DNA of 64,000 nt from Streptomyces spiralis (GCF_014654675.1 NZ_BNBC01000022.1:32016-96015); one strand, 5' to 3'; shown: positions 8,209-16,590, counted from the first letter of the stretch. Numbers and translations are program-made. The notes: generated by a model from the letters alone, not told the origin.

Positions 8209-9189
8209 GTGCCACAAGTTCCTGACCTGCCGGATCTGTCCGATGACGTGATCGTCGCGTACCAGCGGGTACTGGACGGCGAGTCAGTGGCGGCTGGGAC
8301 TCCGGGCCTGGCTGAACTGCTCGCCACCGGGCTCGTCGTGAAGAACTGGCACGCAGGCAACGACACTTACAGCCCCATCGAGCCGAGGTACCCCGCGCTC
8401 GGGATGATCGAGCAGGTACACGCCCACATGGACATGCTCACCGCACACCTGGGCGCGTTGCCGGGGTTCCTGGCCACCCTCCGCGACCAGTACCAGTCAG
8501 CCCGCCTGCCGAACGAGACCATCCAGCACCTCAAGGGCCGCGGTCTCGTCAACGACCACATCGCCCGCGAACACGCCAGCGCCCGCACCGAGATCATGTC
8601 TGCGCAGCCGGGCCCCCGGACCCCGGAGGACCTGGCGTTCTCTTACGACCGGGACCTTGGCGCTCTCAAGCAGGGCATGGCCATGCGAACGCTGTACCAC
8701 AGCTCAGTGCGCCGCGTAGCCACGGTCGGCAACTGGGCGAAGGCCATGGCCGCTGCCGGCGGGGAGATCCGCACACTCAACGGCCGGTTCCCCCGGAGCA
8801 TCATCTTCGACCGGCGCGTGGCCTTCGTTCCCGTGCACACCGGCACCAGCGACAACGAGCCTCCCGCCGACGAAGCCGTCATGATCTCCGATCCCCTCGT
8901 AGTGGCACGGATCGCTCACACCTTCGACCTGTTCTGGGAACGCGCCGACCCCTGGGATAGCGGGCCACGGGGCGAAGAGAAGGGCCTGTCGACCACACCG
9001 TTGCAGCGGGCAATCCTGCGAGAGCTGTGCTTGGGCCGCACGCAGGCGCTGGCCGCGAAGAACCTCGGCATCGGCCCAGCCTGGATCAACGAACAGCTCA
9101 GCCAGCTCCGCAAGAAGCTCGGCGTGCAGACCCTGAACGAGCTCATCTACTGGTGGGCGAAGTCACCCGACCACGACGTACAGGACTAA
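8209..9189 (+). CDS. LuxR-type HTH transcriptional regulator
   Basis: A 326-residue protein from a GTG preceded by AGGGGA at 7 nt. The C-terminal 65 residues form a LuxR/GerE-type helix-turn-helix (LSTTPLQRAILRELCLGRTQ, then LGIGPAWINEQLSQLRKKLG). The N-terminal part resembles the TrmB-like or sensory region of Streptomyces orphan LuxR regulators. It has no receiver-domain DD/D/K set, so phosphorylation control is unlikely. The divergent neighbour encodes a small exported peptide. The stop overlaps the convergent recombinase-like gene by four bases. The target is probably the shared intergenic region. Confidence 0.85.
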   Translation: MPQVPDLPDLSDDVIVAYQRVLDGESVAAGTPGLAELLATGLVVKNWHAGNDTYSPIEPRYPALGMIEQVHAHMDMLTAHLGALPGFLATLRDQYQSARLPNETIQHLKGRGLVNDHIAREHASARTEIMSAQPGPRTPEDLAFSYDRDLGALKQGMAMRTLYHSSVRRVATVGNWAKAMAAAGGEIRTLNGRFPRSIIFDRRVAFVPVHTGTSDNEPPADEAVMISDPLVVARIAHTFDLFWERADPWDSGPRGEEKGLSTTPLQRAILRELCLGRTQALAAKNLGIGPAWINEQLSQLRKKLGVQTLNELIYWWAKSPDHDVQD

Positions 9190-10157
9190 GACGCCCTAGG
9201 CACGGTGTCGGCGCGCCAGTGCAGCGTGACCCTGTCGTCCACATCCCGAACCCCGCGCGCCCGCGCGGGGTGGACGAGCACCTTCTCCAACAGCAGGACC
9301 GACAGGCTTCGCTTGGAGCTGTGCGGCGCGTGCTCCCACCAGCGGGCCAGGTCCTCGACCCCGCCGATCGGCACATCCACGATCTGCTCCAGGAACCGCA
9401 GGCGGGCCCGCTCCTTCTTCAGGCTGTCCCCGATCTTCCGGTCGGCAGCACCGAAGGCGGCCCGCGACAGCTGGCGTCCCTCGTACGGCTCGGCCAACTC
9501 GATCCGGGCCTTCTCCAGATTGGTGATCCGAACGCGCACCTCGTCAGCCTCGGCAGCCATGCGCGCACGGGCCTCCTCCAGCGCGGCCTGCGCGCCAGGA
9601 CGCGCCAACTCGCCAAGGATGTGCTCGGCGACGTAATCCTCCAGCAGCGACGCGGTGATGCGGACCTTGCCACACCCGCCTCGGCCCTCGAAGGTCGTGG
9701 GGCAGCGGTAGGAGGGCGTGCCCGCGCTGGTCCGCCCACCAGTCATCTGCTGTCCGCATTGGCCGCACACGCCCAGCCCGCCCGTCAGCAGGTACTCGTA
9801 GTCGTCCTCACGGCGCTGACCACTGCGATGGCTGCCAAGACGGCTAGGACGGTTCTCCTGCAACCACACGAACTCTTCTGGTTCGATCAGCCTTTCCCGG
9901 CCGGTCTCCCGCAGCTCGCCTGTGTCTGGATCCCGCTCTAGTCCGGCGATCGCAGGATTGTCCAGCAGGCGGCCGAGCGTCATGGTGGTCCACTCACCGC
10001 CTAGCGTGCCACGGTGCCCCTCGGCGTTCATCCACGCTGCGACCTCGGCCTGCGACTGCCCGGCACGAAGCCGGCCAACGGCCTCTCGAACGACTTGCCG
10101 CTCCTCGGCGCGGGTACGCGTCAGCGCCTGGTTGTCGAAGCCGTACAAGCGCGGCAT
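9186..10157 (-). CDS. Serine recombinase-like protein lacking the catalytic domain
   Basis: A 323-residue protein. The ATG has GGGGAG 5 nt upstream. It begins directly in the Recombinase domain (LYGFDNQALTRTRAEERQVV, then GEWTTMTLGRLLDNPAIAGL). A zinc ribbon follows (CGQCG...YRCP...GGCG, roughly residues 110-155), then a coiled coil (about 185-250) and a C-terminal domain, the order of large serine integrases. The roughly 150-residue resolvase domain with the nucleophilic Ser is missing, and an excisionase-like gene lies where it would be. It can bind DNA in principle but cannot cut. It may be a decayed integrase or a regulator of recombination. Confidence 0.85.
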   Translation of the reverse strand: MPRLYGFDNQALTRTRAEERQVVREAVGRLRAGQSQAEVAAWMNAEGHRGTLGGEWTTMTLGRLLDNPAIAGLERDPDTGELRETGRERLIEPEEFVWLQENRPSRLGSHRSGQRREDDYEYLLTGGLGVCGQCGQQMTGGRTSAGTPSYRCPTTFEGRGGCGKVRITASLLEDYVAEHILGELARPGAQAALEEARARMAAEADEVRVRITNLEKARIELAEPYEGRQLSRAAFGAADRKIGDSLKKERARLRFLEQIVDVPIGGVEDLARWWEHAPHSSKRSLSVLLLEKVLVHPARARGVRDVDDRVTLHWRADTVPRAS

Positions 10158-10187
10158 GCACGCTCCCCATCACTCAGCGGCCCGCGG

Positions 10188-10433
10188 TCAATCGTGCCGC
10201 AGCGGGCCGATCCCCAACGCCTCCCACAAGGCGGCCGTCGGTATGCGAACCGTGCTGCCCATTGCCAGCGTCCGCACAGGGAACTGCCCCGCCTTGATCA
10301 AGTCGTACGCCTTGTTGTGACCGATACCCAACGCCCGGGCCGCAGTCACGACGTTGACCGTTACGGGCAGAGCAAGGACCTCTTCCAGGCTCATCCCGCC
10401 GTGGTCGGCAGCCGGAGTACTCGTCGTCGCCAT
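10188..10433 (-). CDS. Excisionase-like HTH protein
   Basis: An 81-residue protein from an ATG at 10433. The core is MerR/AlpA-type HTH (VNVVTAARALGIGHNKAYDL, then an IKAGQFPVRTLAMGSTVRIP wing), as in Xis proteins of Streptomyces integrative elements. It lies 30 bp upstream of the recombinase-like gene and about 0.6 kb from the attachment-site repeat, the usual place for xis. It may alternatively control transcription of the element. GGGGGAG lies 16 nt before the ATG, rather far. Confidence 0.8.
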   Translation of the reverse strand: MATTSTPAADHGGMSLEEVLALPVTVNVVTAARALGIGHNKAYDLIKAGQFPVRTLAMGSTVRIPTAALWEALGIGPLRHD

Positions 10434-10961
10434 ATTTGTTGTCGCGTTTCTCCCCCGCGCCAACCTGGGCACACCATACACGGGTAAAGCAAGGCTGTCC
10501 CGAACAACATCGGTAAGAACCAGCGCCAACGGTGACCAGTGCGGTTGGGAGGGGCAAGTGCCGGAAAGCGACTTCTGCACAGCGCGTCCTGCAAGTCCCA
10601 TCGCTGCCGATCCTGTAGGCCCTGGCCCAGGAGCTGAGGGTTCCTGACACAGCTCTGTTGTCCGGGCAGCCGCCGGCCAAGGCTGTTCGTACCCATGTTC
10701 GAGTGGCGGGCGCTGTCTCGATTGGCAGCCGCTTCAGGCAAACCCGGCGACAAGTCCTGAAGCTTGTCGCCGACACGGACCGGCCGCTCCGTCGACCGCT
10801 CCCAGGCTGCGGCGGCCACGACCGAAAGCCCACCAGTCGCATTGCGGCTCGGGGGTGCTGCCGTGTGTGGCCATCTGCACTCAAACCCGCTGGCACAGGC
10901 GCCGGCCGCCTACGCCCGCTTGGCCCGGGCCAAACTAAGTGCCGCCGAGAGGCGGCTGATG
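10434..10961. other. Element end, no gene seen
   Basis: 528 bp between the excisionase-like gene and the SelB stop. I see no gene supported by a ribosome site. It should contain the promoter of the excisionase gene and arm-type sites of the attachment region. A perfect 6-bp hairpin (CCTGCG-TCTT-CGCAGG) lies just past it, about 11,001-11,016. Confidence 0.4.
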
Positions 10962-12845
10962 TCATCGAGCGTCATCGAAAGGCGTGTGTTTGTCCCGATT
11001 CCCTGCGTCTTCGCAGGTCACATTAGGGTCAAAAATCGGGTTCGATTCCCGTCCGCCTCCGTCGCTCTCCCCCGTCCGGCAGCGTCTGCGCTGGTCGTCG
11101 ACGCGTTCCGTGAGCCCTCGGGAGTCGAGGAACTCCAGCAGCGGCACGGCGACCCTGCGGGTGGTCTCGAGCGCCGTGCGGGCCTCGCTGAGCGTGAAGG
11201 GCTGCGGCAGCCGGCTCAGCACCTCGGCGGCCCAGGTGTCCGCCCCCGGCAGCAGGACGACGGTGTCGGTGATCCGCAGCAGCGCGCCCGCCCGTACGGC
11301 GGCGGCAACCGCCTTGCGGGTCAGGCCGAGTTCGGTGAGCCGGTCGGCCTCCGGCGCGCGGAAGGGCGCCTTCTCCAGCTCCTGCCGTACGGCGTCGACG
11401 GCGGCCCGCACGGGCTCGGGCAGATCGGGGCGGGCGCCGTCGGGGCCGTACAACCGGCCCTGACGGCACAGCAGTTCGGTGCTGCCCGGGGTGCGGGCGA
11501 GGGCGTCGACCAGGGCCCGGTCGGGCAGGTTCAGCAGCCGCCGGGCGGCCTCGGCGGGCAGACCCGGCTCCATGGGGTGCTGCCGCGCGTGGCGCTCGGC
11601 CTCGGCGGCGAGGCGCTCGCGCAGCCGGGCCCAGTGCGCCGGGTCGGCCAGCCAGTCCCCGGTGACGGGCTCGCCGGGCGCGGGTACGCCCATCGCCAGC
11701 AGGTCCGAGCGGCGTACCAGCCCCCGGCGCCGCAGCTCCGCCGTGCCGTCGGGACGGCCGGTCATCGCGGCCAGCTCCGCCGCCCTGGCGCGGCCCGCGC
11801 CCCGCCGGGTCAGACGTGGCGGGCGCACGTCGAGCACGACCACGGCGGAAGGCGGGCGTCCGCCGCCCGGTTCGCGCAGCACCGCCCGGTCCCCGACGCG
11901 CAGCGGCAGCCGCCGTACCAGGGTCAGTCTGGCGGTGTCGTCTCCCAGCGGTCGGACGGTCACGGGGACCGCCGCGGTGCCGATGTGCAGGGTGACCGTG
12001 CGGGGCAGTTCGCCCGCGGGCTCGCCGGTGACGCGGACGTCGATCAGGTCGGTGCGCAGCCAGCGGTCCGGGGTCAGCAGCACCTGACCGCGTCGTAGCT
12101 CGCCGTCCCGGTCGCCGTGCACGTTGACCGCCACGCGCGCCACCCCGCTGACGGCGGTCCGCTCCTGCTTCAGGCACTGCAGTCCGCGCACCCGCAGCAC
12201 CTCCGAGCCGTCCCCGGTCACCAGCCGGTCGCCGACACGCAGGGTGCCGGCGCCCAGCGTGCCCGTCACGACGGTGCCGTGGCCGCGCACCGTGAACGCC
12301 CGGTCCAGCCACAGCCGTACGTCGGCGTCGGCGGGCGGCACCGGCAGCGTGCGGGCGAGCCGGGTCAGCTCGGTGCGCAGGCCGTCCAGTCCGGCGCCGG
12401 TCACCGCGCTCACCGCGGCGGACGGAACGTGCCCCAGCGAGGTCCCGGCCAGCCGCCGCAGCGCCTCGGCGCGCACCGGTTCGGGGTCGGCGAGATCGCT
12501 GCGGGTCACGGCGAGGACGGCGTGCCGTACGCCGAGGGCGTCGAGGATCGCCAGGTGCTCCTGCGACTGGGGCTGCCACCCCTGGTCGGCGGCGACCACG
12601 AACAGCACGGCGGGCACGGGTCCGACCCCGGCCAGCATGGTGGCCACGAACCGCTCGTGCCCGGGGACGTCCACGAAGGCCAGGTGCTCGCCGTCTGCGT
12701 CCGGGCCCGTCCAGACGAAGCCGAGGTCGAGGGTGAGTCCGCGACGTCGCTCCTCCGCGTGGCGGTCGGGTTCCATCCCGGTCAGCGCCCGCACCAGGGC
12801 GGACTTGCCGTGGTCGACATGGCCCGCGGTGGCCAGGACCCGCAT
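10962..12845 (-). CDS. selB: Selenocysteine-specific elongation factor SelB
   Basis: A 627-residue GTPase that delivers Sec-tRNA to the ribosome at UGA codons. The ATG at 12845 follows AGGTGG. A GTG nine bases upstream directly abuts the selA stop. G motifs are GHVDHGKS (residues 8-15), DVPGHE and TRSD. Beta-barrel domains follow, then C-terminal winged helices that bind SECIS RNA. The final residues after LEFLDSRGLTERVDD are unusual: the frame crosses the antisense of the tRNA-Sec 3' end (GGGRESNPIF) and then element DNA. The last 20 or so residues are therefore probably a product of the insertion. It forms an operon with selA. Confidence 0.95.
   Translation of the reverse strand: MRVLATAGHVDHGKSALVRALTGMEPDRHAEERRRGLTLDLGFVWTGPDADGEHLAFVDVPGHERFVATMLAGVGPVPAVLFVVAADQGWQPQSQEHLAILDALGVRHAVLAVTRSDLADPEPVRAEALRRLAGTSLGHVPSAAVSAVTGAGLDGLRTELTRLARTLPVPPADADVRLWLDRAFTVRGHGTVVTGTLGAGTLRVGDRLVTGDGSEVLRVRGLQCLKQERTAVSGVARVAVNVHGDRDGELRRGQVLLTPDRWLRTDLIDVRVTGEPAGELPRTVTLHIGTAAVPVTVRPLGDDTARLTLVRRLPLRVGDRAVLREPGGGRPPSAVVVLDVRPPRLTRRGAGRARAAELAAMTGRPDGTAELRRRGLVRRSDLLAMGVPAPGEPVTGDWLADPAHWARLRERLAAEAERHARQHPMEPGLPAEAARRLLNLPDRALVDALARTPGSTELLCRQGRLYGPDGARPDLPEPVRAAVDAVRQELEKAPFRAPEADRLTELGLTRKAVAAAVRAGALLRITDTVVLLPGADTWAAEVLSRLPQPFTLSEARTALETTRRVAVPLLEFLDSRGLTERVDDQRRRCRTGESDGGGRESNPIFDPNVTCEDAGNRDKHTPFDDAR
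11036..11061 (+). other. Selenocysteine tRNA 3' end remnant / attachment site
   Basis: The sequence CGGG-TTCGATT-CCCG followed by TCCGCCTCCG has the T-arm, the 3' acceptor strand (CCGCCTCC) and a G discriminator, as expected for actinobacterial tRNA-Sec. The 5' half of the tRNA, including GGAGGCGG and a TCA anticodon arm, is absent upstream within 100 nt. This is the layout left when an element inserts into the 3' end of a tRNA gene, with the intact gene rebuilt at the far end, here outside the window to the left. selB lies convergently over this piece. Confidence 0.7.
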
Positions 12846-12854
12846 GGCGCCCAC

Positions 12855-14351
12855 CTAGCCCTCCACCGCTGCGGCGGTCACCGCTGTGGCGGCCGCCTCT
12901 TCGGTGGCCGCCACGGCAGTGGCCGACCGGACGGCCTGGGCCAGCCGGGCGTCGTCCTCCGGCGCCACCGCCCGCAGGTCCAGCAGGCACCTCCCGGCCT
13001 CCAGGCGGCCGACCACGGGGACGGGGCCGGTGCGCAGCACGGAGGCATACGGCTCCGGCAGGGACAGCGCGGCGCTGGGCAGGGTCACACCGGGTGCGCC
13101 CCCGCCACCGATCGTGGCGGTGCTGGTGACGGCCCGTACGTCCACACCGGCGGCGCTCAGCGGGGCGGCGAGGTGTTCGGCCCGGCGCATGAGGTCGCGC
13201 GGGTCGGCGGTCAGGGCCTCGGCGGTGGGGGTGGCGGGGCCCGTGAGGGTCGCCTCCAGCGCGGCCAGGGTGAGCTTGTCCACGCGCAGGGCGCGGGCCA
13301 GGGGGTGCCGGGCCAGAGCGCGGACCAGGTCCTCGTCGCCGAGGAGCAGCCCGCACTGGGGTCCCCCGAGCAGTTTGTCCCCGCTGGCGGTCACCAGCGA
13401 CGCGCCCGCCCTCAGCTGGGTCTCGGCGTCGGGCTCGGCGGGCAGCAGCGGATGGGGGGCGAGCAGCCCGGAGCCGATGTCGACGACGACCGGCACGCCC
13501 AGTGCCGCCAGTTCGCGGGTGCCGGCGGCGCGGGTGAAGCCGGTGATGCGGAAGTTGGAGGGGTGGACCTTCAGGACGAAGGCGGTGTCGGGGCCGATCG
13601 CGTCGGCGTAGTCCTCGACGCTCGTACGGTTGGTGGTCCCGACCTCGCGCAGCCGGGCTCCGGTGGACACCAGCAGGTCCGGCAGCCGGAAGCCGTCCCC
13701 GATCTCCACCATCTCCCCCCGGCTGATGACGATCTCCCGGCCGGTGGCGAGCGCGGTGGCGGCGAGGACGAGGGCGGCGGCGCCGTTGTTGACGACGTGT
13801 GCCGCGGCGGCGGACGGCACCCGGGCGCGCAGCGCGTCCAGGGCGGAGCGGCCCCGGCGGGCCCGGACACCGGTCGGCAGGTCCATCTCGACGTCGGTGG
13901 GTCCGGCGGCGTCCAGCACCGCCCGCCGGGCCGCCGCCGACAGCGGCGCCCGGCCGAGGTTGGTGTGCAGCAGCACTCCGGTGGCGTTGATCACCGGGCG
14001 CAGGCCGCAGGCCGTGGACGGCAGCAGCGCCACCGCCGTGTCCGCGACCTCCTCGGGCGGGAGCGTGCCGTGGCGCGCCTGCTGCTGAGCCCGCCGGACG
14101 GCGGCCTTCACCGGTTCCGGCCCGAGCCGCGCCACCGCCGCCTCCAGACGCGGGTCGCGCAGGACGGCGTCGGTGCGCGGGATCCGGCGTCGCGGGTCGG
14201 GGCCGGTGCCCTCGGCCCCGCTCTCCTCGGTCTCGCCTCGGTCGGTCTCGCTCCCCTCCGACTCGTTCTGCTCGGTCCTACTCTGCTCGGTCTCGCTCTG
14301 CTCGGTCTCGCTCTGCTCCGTCTCGGTCTGCTCCGCGACCCGCTGGTCCAC
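12855..14351 (-). CDS. selA: L-seryl-tRNA(Sec) selenium transferase SelA
   Basis: A PLP enzyme that converts Ser-tRNA(Sec) to Sec-tRNA(Sec) with selenophosphate. It is 498 residues from a GTG preceded by GGAGGGG. Core motifs include INATGVLLHTNLGRAPLS, EIVISRGEMVEIGDGFRLPD and SGDKLLGGPQCG, which holds the PLP lysine. The N-terminus before RIPRTDAVL carries about 55 extra residues of low-complexity Thr/Glu/Ser repeats (TEQSETEQSE type). The stop lies ten bases before the selB ATG, so the two are cotranscribed. selD is not in the window. Confidence 0.95.
   Translation of the reverse strand: MDQRVAEQTETEQSETEQSETEQSRTEQNESEGSETDRGETEESGAEGTGPDPRRRIPRTDAVLRDPRLEAAVARLGPEPVKAAVRRAQQQARHGTLPPEEVADTAVALLPSTACGLRPVINATGVLLHTNLGRAPLSAAARRAVLDAAGPTDVEMDLPTGVRARRGRSALDALRARVPSAAAAHVVNNGAAALVLAATALATGREIVISRGEMVEIGDGFRLPDLLVSTGARLREVGTTNRTSVEDYADAIGPDTAFVLKVHPSNFRITGFTRAAGTRELAALGVPVVVDIGSGLLAPHPLLPAEPDAETQLRAGASLVTASGDKLLGGPQCGLLLGDEDLVRALARHPLARALRVDKLTLAALEATLTGPATPTAEALTADPRDLMRRAEHLAAPLSAAGVDVRAVTSTATIGGGGAPGVTLPSAALSLPEPYASVLRTGPVPVVGRLEAGRCLLDLRAVAPEDDARLAQAVRSATAVAATEEAAATAVTAAAVEG
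14262..14335. repeat. Tandem repeat in the selA 5' end
   Basis: Repeats of about 18 bp (TCGGTCTCGCTCTGC type on the plus strand) encode the Thr-Glu-Gln-Ser-Glu units of the SelA N-terminus. The copy number probably varies by slippage. Confidence 0.7.
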
Positions 14352-14450
14352 GCAGCCCCTCCGTTCCTGGCCCGGCCTGATGGCGGTGCGGGTACCACGC
14401 CCATCGTCTCCCGGTCCCGGCCACCGCCCGCATGACACGCCGGGCGAGGG

Positions 14451-15047
14451 TCAGGTGCTCAGGAGGCGGTTGAAGAAGGCCCGGTAGCGCTGCAGCGCCC
14501 TGCGCAGGTCCTCCGTGTCCACCTTCTCCCCCTGGCTCCACTGGCCCTCCAGATCCTGCTTGTGCCGGGCGAAGGTGGCGGCCAGGGTCTGCATGACGTC
14601 CGCGACGAGGGTGTCGGCGGTGTGCACCGCCTCGCGCGGGTCGTCCACGAACCTGCTCTGCACCGCGCGCCACCGCTCCCGGAAGGCCTGTTCCTCGTCC
14701 GGGGTCAGCAGCCGAGGGGTGGCCTCCTCGGGGGCGGGCGGCTCGGGCCGGTCCGGGGCCGTGCCCGTGGTGGTGCCCGTGGGCGTGCCGGTGTCCCGGC
14801 CGGTGTCCGGGGTGGCCGCGGGCCGCTCGGCTCGTTCGGCTCCCTCGGGCCGTTCCGCTCGCTCGGGTCGCTCCACGGTGGGGCGCTCTGCTCGCTCGGG
14901 CCGCTCCACGGTGGGGCGCCGTGTCGTCGCCTCGCCCGTGCTCTCACCGGGATAGACCGGGGTTCCGGTCGAGGAGGAGGTCTCCTGGGCGAGATCCTCG
15001 GTGGACAGGCCGCGGCCGAAGCGGCTCGGTTTCTCGTTGCTGTGCAT
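14451..15047 (-). CDS. Unknown cytosolic protein, paralogue of the upstream gene
   Basis: A 198-residue protein. The ATG follows GGAGGAA. The N-terminal half is disordered, with repeats of RPERAERPTVE type. The C-terminal 90 residues (ERWRAVQSRFVDDPREAVHT, then LVADVMQTLAATFARHKQDL) are helical. They match the C-terminal half of the neighbouring 185-residue protein at W-xx-VQ-xx-FVD-x-P-xx-AV-xx-AD-x-LV. It ends with a YRxFFxxLL motif. No enzymatic motif is seen. The family is common in Streptomyces without assigned function. It lies 44 bp after the paralogue and 99 bp before selA. Confidence 0.75.
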   Translation of the reverse strand: MHSNEKPSRFGRGLSTEDLAQETSSSTGTPVYPGESTGEATTRRPTVERPERAERPTVERPERAERPEGAERAERPAATPDTGRDTGTPTGTTTGTAPDRPEPPAPEEATPRLLTPDEEQAFRERWRAVQSRFVDDPREAVHTADTLVADVMQTLAATFARHKQDLEGQWSQGEKVDTEDLRRALQRYRAFFNRLLST

Positions 15048-15091
15048 GGCGTTCCGTTCCTCCCTGCCGGGACGGCGGGGCAGGCGGGTTC

Positions 15092-15649
15092 TCAGGAGGG
15101 GGCGGGCTGGGCACGGCCCCCGTCGGAGATCAGTTCGTCGAAGAGCGTCCGGTAGTGGACCATGGCGCCCCGGAGCTGCTCGGTCGTGGCCTTGCTGCTG
15201 GTGCTCAGCGCTTCGACCTCGTGGGCGGCGCGGTAGTGCTCGAGCGTGCGGCCGTGCTCCACCGAGAGGTCCGCGGCCTGCTGCTCGAAGCCCTCCGTCG
15301 GGTAGCCGCGCTCGTGCATCAGCGCGGTCACCAGCCGGTCGGCGTCGTGCACCGCGTCCTCGGGCCGGTCCACGAATTCTTGCTGGACGTTGCTCCACTC
15401 GCGTGTGTAGCGGTCCCGTGAGACGGCCGGCAGCGGCTTGATGTCGAGCGCGTCGTGCCGCTTTTCGCGGGCCCTGAGCTCACGCTCACCGGCCCGCCTG
15501 CTCTCGGCGTCCTCGACCGTCCGTTCGTACTCGGGGCCGAAGCGCTCACGGAGGTGACGGCGCCTGGTCAGCAGTGTTGCCGCCACGGCGATCAGGGCGA
15601 GCACGACGACGATCGGGATGATGATCGCGAGAAGGGTTCCCGTGGACAT
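15092..15649 (-). CDS. Unknown membrane-anchored protein, paralogue of the next gene
   Basis: A 185-residue protein. The ATG follows AAGGGGG. One N-terminal transmembrane helix (LLAIIIPIVVVLALIAVAATLL) precedes a basic stretch and a long helical cytoplasmic domain containing EWSNVQQEFVDRPEDAVHDA and a closing YRTLFDELI. This domain is shared with the soluble 198-residue protein next to it, so the pair arose by duplication. The conserved FVD-P-AV-AD-LV core is typical of a Streptomyces-specific family whose role is unknown. Confidence 0.75.
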   Translation of the reverse strand: MSTGTLLAIIIPIVVVLALIAVAATLLTRRRHLRERFGPEYERTVEDAESRRAGERELRAREKRHDALDIKPLPAVSRDRYTREWSNVQQEFVDRPEDAVHDADRLVTALMHERGYPTEGFEQQAADLSVEHGRTLEHYRAAHEVEALSTSSKATTEQLRGAMVHYRTLFDELISDGGRAQPAPS

Positions 15650-16115
15650 GTGACACCCCCTTGGGCATTGGTCCGTCTGCCCCTCCGCGGCCGCATCATG
15701 CGCGTGGGCGCTGCTTTGCCCAGGCACATGCCGTGGCTGCCGCCCCGGAACACACCGTCACCGGAGGGTCCCGTTCCGTCGCGTATTCCGGCCGGAACAA
15801 AGGGCGTTGCCGTGTTGCCCGGGGCGCCCTCTCGAGATGCCGACCGGCCGAGGGGCGACTAGCGTCTACCGATGAGAGCCGCAAACGGGGGCACGCCCCG
15901 TCCGGCGTGGTCTCCACAGCGGGGGCCGTTGCCGCAACGCTCGCCCGTGCGATCCCGCGCGGACGGGACGTGGCGGCGTCGGGCACCGAGACGTGCTTCT
16001 CACATACGGCGGCGACACCTCAGACCGCGCCGCACCTTCTCATCCATCCGGCGGGCGCGGCCATCCTCCTCGCGCGGTTCCCTTGCGCGAGACGATGGAA
16101 GGAAAGGTACTACCC
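15650..16115. other. Intergenic region, divergent promoters expected
   Basis: 466 bp between two divergent genes. I see no gene with a ribosome site. It must hold promoters for the minus-strand pair and for the His-rich secreted protein. No clear operator was recognised. Confidence 0.4.
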
Positions 16116-16520
16116 ATGCGAGCACAGCGCGTTAAGCGTCTCATCGCCGTGTCCGCGGCCGGCATCGTCATGGCAGGCGGCGCCGCGATCGGCGCAGCGG
16201 GGACCGCTTCGGCTCACGACTCGGGCTACGACCACTCCGGTTACAGCTGGGGATCCGGCGACGACTGGTGGGGCGGCGGCGACCACGGTGACCACGGTGA
16301 CCACGGCGACTACGGCGGCCACCACGGCTACAACGGCGGCGGTGGAGACCACGGCGGCGACCATGGTGACCACGGCGGCTATGGCGACTACGGCGGCCAC
16401 CACGGCTACAACGGCGGCGGTGGAGACCACGGCGGTGGCGGAGACCACGGCGGTGGCGACCACGGCGGTGGCGACCACGGTGGCGGAGACCACGGTGGCG
16501 GAGACCACGGCGGGTACTGA
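16116..16520 (+). CDS. Secreted His/Gly/Asp-rich repeat protein
   Basis: A 134-residue protein. The ATG follows GGAAGGAAAGG by 8 nt. Residues 1-33 form a signal peptide (basic RAQRVKR, hydrophobic core, ASA cleavage site). The mature chain is almost entirely Gly, His, Asp and Tyr. It has two copies of a block containing DYGGHHGYNGGGGDHGG and a tail of GGDHG units ending in GGY. Such composition suggests extracellular binding of divalent metal ions. No known family domain is visible. A strong terminator follows. Confidence 0.85.
   Translation: MRAQRVKRLIAVSAAGIVMAGGAAIGAAGTASAHDSGYDHSGYSWGSGDDWWGGGDHGDHGDHGDYGGHHGYNGGGGDHGGDHGDHGGYGDYGGHHGYNGGGGDHGGGGDHGGGDHGGGDHGGGDHGGGDHGGY
16270..16515. 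repeat. Gly-His-Asp coding repeats
   Basis: Nested repeats: a roughly 50-bp block occurs twice (near 16,308 and 16,386), followed by five or six units of about 15 bp of GACCACGGCGGTGGC type. All keep the reading frame of the secreted protein. Confidence 0.8.
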
Positions 16521-16590
16521 GCCCTCTGGTCCGAGCGTCGAGTCACCGCCCCTCTGACGCCGAGTCTCCAACCCACTCGGTGAACGACAG

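Noticed and set aside
10921..11061. Complete tRNA-Sec gene ending at 11,061
   Set aside because: No anticodon arm, D-arm or GGAGGCGG acceptor strand lies at the right distance. Only the 3' end is present.
11029..13356. 775-codon Arg/Gly/Pro-rich frame antisense or out of phase to selA and selB
   Set aside because: No motifs. selA and selB occupy the same DNA with full family signatures.
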